Source: Roseburia sp.
Lineage (GTDB): Bacteria > Bacillota > Clostridia > Lachnospirales > Lachnospiraceae
Reading direction: 5' to 3'
Length of the DNA stretch: 9,690 nucleotides
Assembly (NCBI GenBank): GCA_017626625.1
Contig: JAGAIK010000623.1
Location: 1-9,690, forward strand
Both the position numbers and the translations under genes were made by a program. Of the stretch, positions 6,188-9,690 are shown piece after piece; positions within the stretch are counted from its first letter, which is position 1, and each line of letters starts with the position of its first letter. Below the pieces are notes generated by a model. It saw nothing but the letters and a program-made list of their open reading frames with translations, was not told where the DNA came from and made no database searches.

Positions 6188-6400
6188 ATGCCGCTATATA
6201 ACCATTTGAAGGAATACCGGGCAAAAATCAATGTCAATCAGCATGAGATGGGGAAGTTAGTAGGGGTTTCCAGACAGACCATCAGCCAGATTGAGCGGGG
6301 GGATTATTCCCCGTCGGTGACGTTGGCACTTAAGATTGCGCAGGTTTTTGGCGTGCCGGTAGAAGCGATTTTTCAATATGAGGAGGAAAAAGATGAGTGA
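6188..6400 (+). CDS. small XRE (Cro/C1-type) HTH transcriptional regulator
   Basis: This 70-residue protein is essentially one DNA-binding domain. Its helix-turn-helix spans about residues 17-40, with the recognition helix in SRQTISQIERG (28-38). The 'YSPSVTLALKIAQVFGVPVEAIF' tail is typical of small stand-alone regulators related in layout to CylR2. Such proteins usually bind DNA as dimers at inverted repeats. The ATG at 6188 has AGGAGG (6176-6181) six bases upstream. The frame is open back to a TTG at 6107, but that region is the promoter and operator. Two TGACAA-N6-TTGTCA dyads just upstream make autoregulation likely. The stop overlaps the next gene by eight bases, so the two are translationally coupled. 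Confidence 0.93.
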   Translation: MPLYNHLKEYRAKINVNQHEMGKLVGVSRQTISQIERGDYSPSVTLALKIAQVFGVPVEAIFQYEEEKDE

Positions 6401-7181
6401 GACCAAGGTGATAGAAAATAAGAAACAGGACACGAAAGCATTAAAACGTTTTATTCCGCTGTTGATTTTGGCGATGGCAGTCGGATTTTTTGTGGGAATG
6501 GGTTCCGAATTTGTGGTGAAGGTAACGGAGGGAATCGGAGAGCTGTTAAACCGCGGTATCAGCGAAGCGGCTCCCGGTGTTTCCCTGGTGTTAAACACCG
6601 CACTGGTGGTGTTGTCCGCGGCGACTTTGCTGTGGTGCCGAAAACGCTTCCGGGTGTGGGACGGAGAAAACGAAGAAGAGATGGAGCAGATTGAGGAAAA
6701 ACTGAGCATTGCCCTGATTGCCACAAACGTGGATATGATAGTGAGCTATTTCCTTTTCGGTGCGGGGATAAACCGGATGCTGGACTGTCTGAAAGAGGGG
6801 CGGAGCGGCATATTCCAACAGGTGTTAGGGCTTGTAGCTTTTGCTTATTCCATGGTGGTAGTGCTTGTCTGCCAGAACCGTATCATAAATTTAGAAAAAG
6901 AAATAAATCCGGAGAAGCAGGGCAGCGTTTATGATACAAAATTTCAGAAAGTATGGTTAGAAAGCTGTGATGAGTTAGAACGGAAGCTGGTTTACCAGTG
7001 CGCCTACAAAGCTTACCGGGTGACGGGTTATGCCTGCCTGGTTATGTGGCTGTTCTGTGTTCTGGGAATTATGTGGTGGGATATCGGCGTTCTGCCTCTG
7101 CTTATTGTGAGCATTCTCTGGCTGGTGCTTACGCTGTCTTATTCCATAGAGAGCATACGTCTGTCAAGAAGAAAAAAATAA
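6393..7181 (+). CDS. DUF3169-family integral membrane protein
   Basis: This 262-residue protein has about six predicted membrane helices, near residues 19-37, 62-82, 105-126, 139-160, 211-228 and 231-251. Between helices four and five is a conserved-looking polar loop with NPEKQG (172-177) and FQKVWLESCDELE (184-196), which I associate with DUF3169, a Firmicutes family of unknown function often found beside small HTH regulators. The family call is from memory of this loop. The start at 6393 overlaps the regulator stop (ATGAGTGA) and has AGGAGG six bases upstream. No enzymatic motif is visible. A role as sensor or as the regulated partner of the neighbouring HTH protein is inference from gene order. 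Confidence 0.8.
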   Translation: MSETKVIENKKQDTKALKRFIPLLILAMAVGFFVGMGSEFVVKVTEGIGELLNRGISEAAPGVSLVLNTALVVLSAATLLWCRKRFRVWDGENEEEMEQIEEKLSIALIATNVDMIVSYFLFGAGINRMLDCLKEGRSGIFQQVLGLVAFAYSMVVVLVCQNRIINLEKEINPEKQGSVYDTKFQKVWLESCDELERKLVYQCAYKAYRVTGYACLVMWLFCVLGIMWWDIGVLPLLIVSILWLVLTLSYSIESIRLSRRKK

Positions 7182-7196
7182 GGAGAAGAAGGGAAA

Positions 7197-7835
7197 ATGT
7201 CTGAGAAAAAAGAACGGGAACTGACGGAAGCGGAGCTGCGCCGGAAGGCAGAATTTGAGGAAGTAAAGCAGAAACTGGAACGGGAGGGGTACCGCGAGAA
7301 GGATTTGACCATCAGCGTTGTGAGGGCAAATGCGATGGCGATGGTGCTCTGCCTGCCTTTGGTGGTGGCTGCGGTAGCGGTATTTTTCTTATGCAATTCC
7401 TCGGGAGAATTATGGAACTGGGGAAGTGTCTCGGATTTGCTTCTTCTGCTGGCAGTGTTTCTGCTCCTGATTGTGGCACATGAGGGAATCCACGGAATTA
7501 CCTGGGCGGTTTTTGCGCCTAATCACTGGAAAAGTATTGAGTTTGGACTGATGGTAAAATATCTGACGCCTTACTGCTGCTGCAAGGAACCGATGAAAAA
7601 GGGAACTTATATCCTCGGCGCCCTGATGCCGACGATTGTCCTTGGCGTAATTCCCATAATCATTTCCTGGTGCAGCGGTTCCGGCTGGTGGTTATATTTG
7701 GGCTGCCTGATGGTGGTCGGCGGTGGCGGGGATATGGAGATTGTAAGGCAGCTTCTTAGCTACCGCAGTGATAAACAGGAAAAAATCTGCTTAGACCACC
7801 CTTATGAGTGCGGTGTGGTGGTGTTTGAGAGATAG
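7197..7835 (+). CDS. DUF3267-type membrane zinc metalloprotease
   Basis: This 212-residue protein has a charged N-terminal stretch (1-40), a hydrophobic helix at about 46-66 and a second at about 80-95. The second runs into HEGIH (95-99), a zinc-binding HEXXH motif at the membrane face. Later features are a cysteine-rich CCCKEP segment (127-132), a helix near 139-158 and GGGGDM (175-180), whose D179 may be the third metal ligand. This order matches DUF3267 putative zincin membrane peptidases (YhaO/SpoIVFB-like layout), whose substrates are mostly unknown. It starts 15 bases after DUF3169; AAGGAG overlaps the previous stop, and AGAAGGG lies three bases before the ATG. It is probably co-transcribed with the two upstream genes. 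Proteolysis of one of them is speculation. Confidence 0.8.
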   Translation: MSEKKERELTEAELRRKAEFEEVKQKLEREGYREKDLTISVVRANAMAMVLCLPLVVAAVAVFFLCNSSGELWNWGSVSDLLLLLAVFLLLIVAHEGIHGITWAVFAPNHWKSIEFGLMVKYLTPYCCCKEPMKKGTYILGALMPTIVLGVIPIIISWCSGSGWWLYLGCLMVVGGGGDMEIVRQLLSYRSDKQEKICLDHPYECGVVVFER

Positions 7836-7855
7836 GATTCATCCGTTATTTTGAG

Positions 7856-7888
7856 AGCATCTGTCAGTGAAGGCTGGCAGGTGCTTTT
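7856..7888 (+). terminator. terminator after the DUF3267 gene
   Basis: AGCATCTGTCAG (7856-7867) pairs with CTGGCAGGTGCT (7874-7885) over 12 positions, two of them G-U, around a six-base TGAAGG loop. It is followed by TTTTG. The T-run is short, but the stem is long and sits 20 bases after the stop, separating the cassette from the chemoreceptor gene. Confidence 0.7.
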
Positions 7889-7922
7889 GTAGTTAAAAAT
7901 AAGTGTGTTTGAAAAAATGGAA

Positions 7923-7951
7923 TTGATTTTATCGTATTATGGAGTTAAAAT
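7923..7951 (+). promoter_or_regulatory. probable promoter of the chemoreceptor gene
   Basis: TTGATT (7923-7928) and TAAAAT (7946-7951) are 17 bases apart, a reasonable sigma-A-type promoter. A small TTAGT-GCAA-ACTAA stem follows in the short leader. I did not find the TAAA-N15-GCCGATAA pattern expected of a flagellar sigma-28/SigD promoter, and no c-di-GMP riboswitch was recognised. Confidence 0.5.
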
Positions 7952-8015
7952 ATGAAACGAAGTTAGTGCAAACTAATTAAAAAAAGTGAGACATTCAAAG
8001 GGGCTGAGCAGGAAT

Positions 8016-9690
8016 ATGAAACAAAAAACAAGAAAAATGAGTGTCAGGATGAAGATTTTACTTCCTACAAGCGTTCTTATTTTAATTATTTGCATCGCAT
8101 TAGGAAGTGCTGCTTTTCAACGAACGAAACATAACATGATTGCCATGGGAGTTGAGGAGGCGGATATGGCAGCCACAATCGTTCGGAAGGTCATTGACGG
8201 GGATATGGTGAGCGGACTGGAACCAGGATGTGAGGACAGCGAAGAATACCAGACGCTGCTGGCATCCATGCGGGATATTCAAAAAAGCTGCGGCATCGCA
8301 TTTCTATATACACTGTATACGGATGGAACTAAGGTGTACTATGGTGTAGATACGGACGATACGGAGGCGCAGAGCCCGGTGGGAGAAGTGTTTGAGGTAT
8401 CCTATGAAGAATTAGCGGGCGTATTTGCAGGGGAGCCGTATGTACAGGATTTTATTGATTCCACAGAGGACGGACACCTGATTTCCGTATATCAGCCAAT
8501 ATTCGATGACAGCGGCAGGGTCGTCGGCGTTTTAGGCTGCGACTATGATGCTTCATCGGTAGTTACCAGACTGGACGAAATGTTAAAACAGGTGATAGAG
8601 ATAGCTGTGATTTGTCTGCTGGCGGCGCTTATCATTTTAAATATGATTGTGGGGCAGATGACAAAAAGTCTTCGCATCGTCAATCAGAAGATATACGATT
8701 TGGTTCACAGCGAGGGGGATTTAACCCGGAAATTAGACATGAAGACCGGAGATGAGATGGAACTGATTGCCGGGAATGTGAATACTCTGTTAGAGTATAT
8801 TCGGGAGATTATGTTAAATATTGCGGGAAATTCTGTCCGGCTGAACAGTTCCTCACAAAATGTGGCTCAAAATATTTCCAGTGCCGGGGTGAATATCACG
8901 GATGTTTCTGCAACAATGGAGGAAATGAGTGCAGCAATGCAGGAGACGGATGCTTCTTTACATCAGATTAGTGAATCCATCCGTGAAATATACGAAGAGA
9001 TAGAAAAGATTTCTGCAAATGCCGACACGGGAAAATCCTCGTCCAGTGTCACGATGGAAAAGGCTGCGCAGATTTACGAAAAAGCAGAAGAGGAGCAGCA
9101 GGATGCAAAGACGCTGGCGCAGAATTTAGCGGCATCGGTAAATGAGAAGATTGAGAAATCCAAAGCAGTGGAAGAAATCAGTACACTTACGGAAAATATC
9201 ATAAATATTACGGAACAGACGAATTTGCTGGCGCTCAATGCCAGCATTGAGGCGGCGAGGGCAGGAGAAGCAGGCAGGGGATTTGCAGTTGTTGCGGACG
9301 AAATCGGAAAGCTTGCGGGAAATTCTGCGGAAGCTGCCGCACGTATTCAGAAAGTCAGCGCAGAAGTGATTCAGACGGTAAACGAACTGGCAGAAAAGGC
9401 GGGGGAGATGTTGGTCTTTATGGAGAAAACCGCCATGAACGGTTACGAAAAACTGCTTGAAACCAGCGGAAATTACCGGAGTGATGTTGCAGCAATGTAT
9501 GATAGGATGCAGAGCTTTGCGGATGAAAGTGCACAGCTAAAGGAGAATATAGACGGCATCCGGGAAGCTATTGCAGCAGTAAACATAGCGGTGGAGGAGA
9601 GCACGAAGGGCATTACGAATGTCACAGAAATGTCCGTGGACATAACGACCAGTGTTGGAGATATCGAAAGTGAGGCAGTTTCCAACAGAG
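8016..9690 (+). CDS. methyl-accepting chemotaxis protein, 3' end outside window
   Basis: The frame is open for 558 codons and has no stop before the window ends. It has a TM1 helix at about residues 13-34 and an extracellular Cache-like sensor at about 35-190, including [17 protein letters not shown] and a '[20 protein letters not shown]' strand pair. TM2 (193-213) is followed by a HAMP domain (about 214-266, with [22 protein letters not shown]) and a coiled-coil signalling domain. The CheA/CheW-binding hairpin tip is clear at 397-436 ([28 protein letters not shown]). It would relay an extracellular ligand signal to CheA. The ligand is unknown. The ribosome site is modest (GCAGGA two bases before ATG, AAAGGGG twelve), so the start could be the internal ATG at 8037. 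Whether it ends in a receptor-tail pentapeptide cannot be seen. Confidence 0.93.
   Translation, partial: MKQKTRKMSVRMKILLPTSVLILIICIALGSAAFQRTKHNMIAMGVEEADMAATIVRKVIDGDMVSGLEPGCEDSEEYQTLLASMRDIQKSCGIAFLYTLYTDGTKVYYGVDTDDTEAQSPVGEVFEVSYEELAGVFAGEPYVQDFIDSTEDGHLISVYQPIFDDSGRVVGVLGCDYDASSVVTRLDEMLKQVIEIAVICLLAALIILNMIVGQMTKSLRIVNQKIYDLVHSEGDLTRKLDMKTGDEMELIAGNVNTLLEYIREIMLNIAGNSVRLNSSSQNVAQNISSAGVNITDVSATMEEMSAAMQETDASLHQISESIREIYEEIEKISANADTGKSSSSVTMEKAAQIYEKAEEEQQDAKTLAQNLAASVNEKIEKSKAVEEISTLTENIINITEQTNLLALNASIEAARAGEAGRGFAVVADEIGKLAGNSAEAAARIQKVSAEVIQTVNELAEKAGEMLVFMEKTAMNGYEKLLETSGNYRSDVAAMYDRMQSFADESAQLKENIDGIREAIAAVNIAVEESTKGITNVTEMSVDITTSVGDIESEAVSNR

Noticed and set aside
7952..8015. 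c-di-GMP or other riboswitch before the chemoreceptor
   Set aside because: The leader after the predicted promoter is about 55 bases and folds only into one 5-bp stem, too little for a GEMM-type aptamer.

Overview
The window looks like chromosome of an anaerobic, low-to-mid GC Firmicute, most likely a Clostridia/Lachnospiraceae-type gut bacterium. This rests on the strong purine-rich AGGAGG ribosome sites, the A/T-rich leaders in front of more GC-balanced genes, the Firmicutes-type small HTH/DUF3169/DUF3267 cassette and the style of the chemoreceptor. It is an inference from gene content and signals, not a database match.

Region 1 (1-4556, + strand) is the downstream part of a tryptophan biosynthesis operon. 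It begins with the last 14 codons of what is probably trpF, then trpB, trpA and trpD, followed by a cytoplasmic type I L-asparaginase 55 bases after trpD. A long hairpin followed by seven T closes the unit. TrpD supplies phosphoribosylanthranilate, TrpF isomerises it, and TrpA/TrpB form the two-subunit synthase. Two things are unusual: trpD sits after trpA instead of before trpC/trpF, and the trpB-trpA gap is 141 bases long.

Region 2 (4608-5960, - strand) holds one convergent gene for a CLC-type anion transporter. It has its own sigma-A-like promoter and a compact hairpin in its leader. Its motifs resemble the fluoride-exporting CLC-F branch in some ways, but not completely.

Region 3 (about 6070-7888, + strand) is a compact cassette: a 70-residue Cro/C1-type (XRE) regulator, a six-helix DUF3169 membrane protein that overlaps it by 8 bases, and a DUF3267-type membrane protein with an HEXXH zinc motif. 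In front lies an array of TGACAA/TTGTCA half-sites. Two of these form matching 18-bp dyads, TGACAA-N6-TTGTCA, and one dyad shares the last base of a perfect TATAAT. The layout suggests an autoregulated membrane-protein/membrane-protease unit. This is the best candidate in the window for an undescribed system.

Region 4 (7856-9690, + strand) has a terminator, then a separate promoter and a methyl-accepting chemotaxis protein (TM, Cache-like sensor, TM, HAMP, signalling hairpin) that runs off the end of the window. No tRNA, rRNA, CRISPR array, insertion sequence or integrase was seen.
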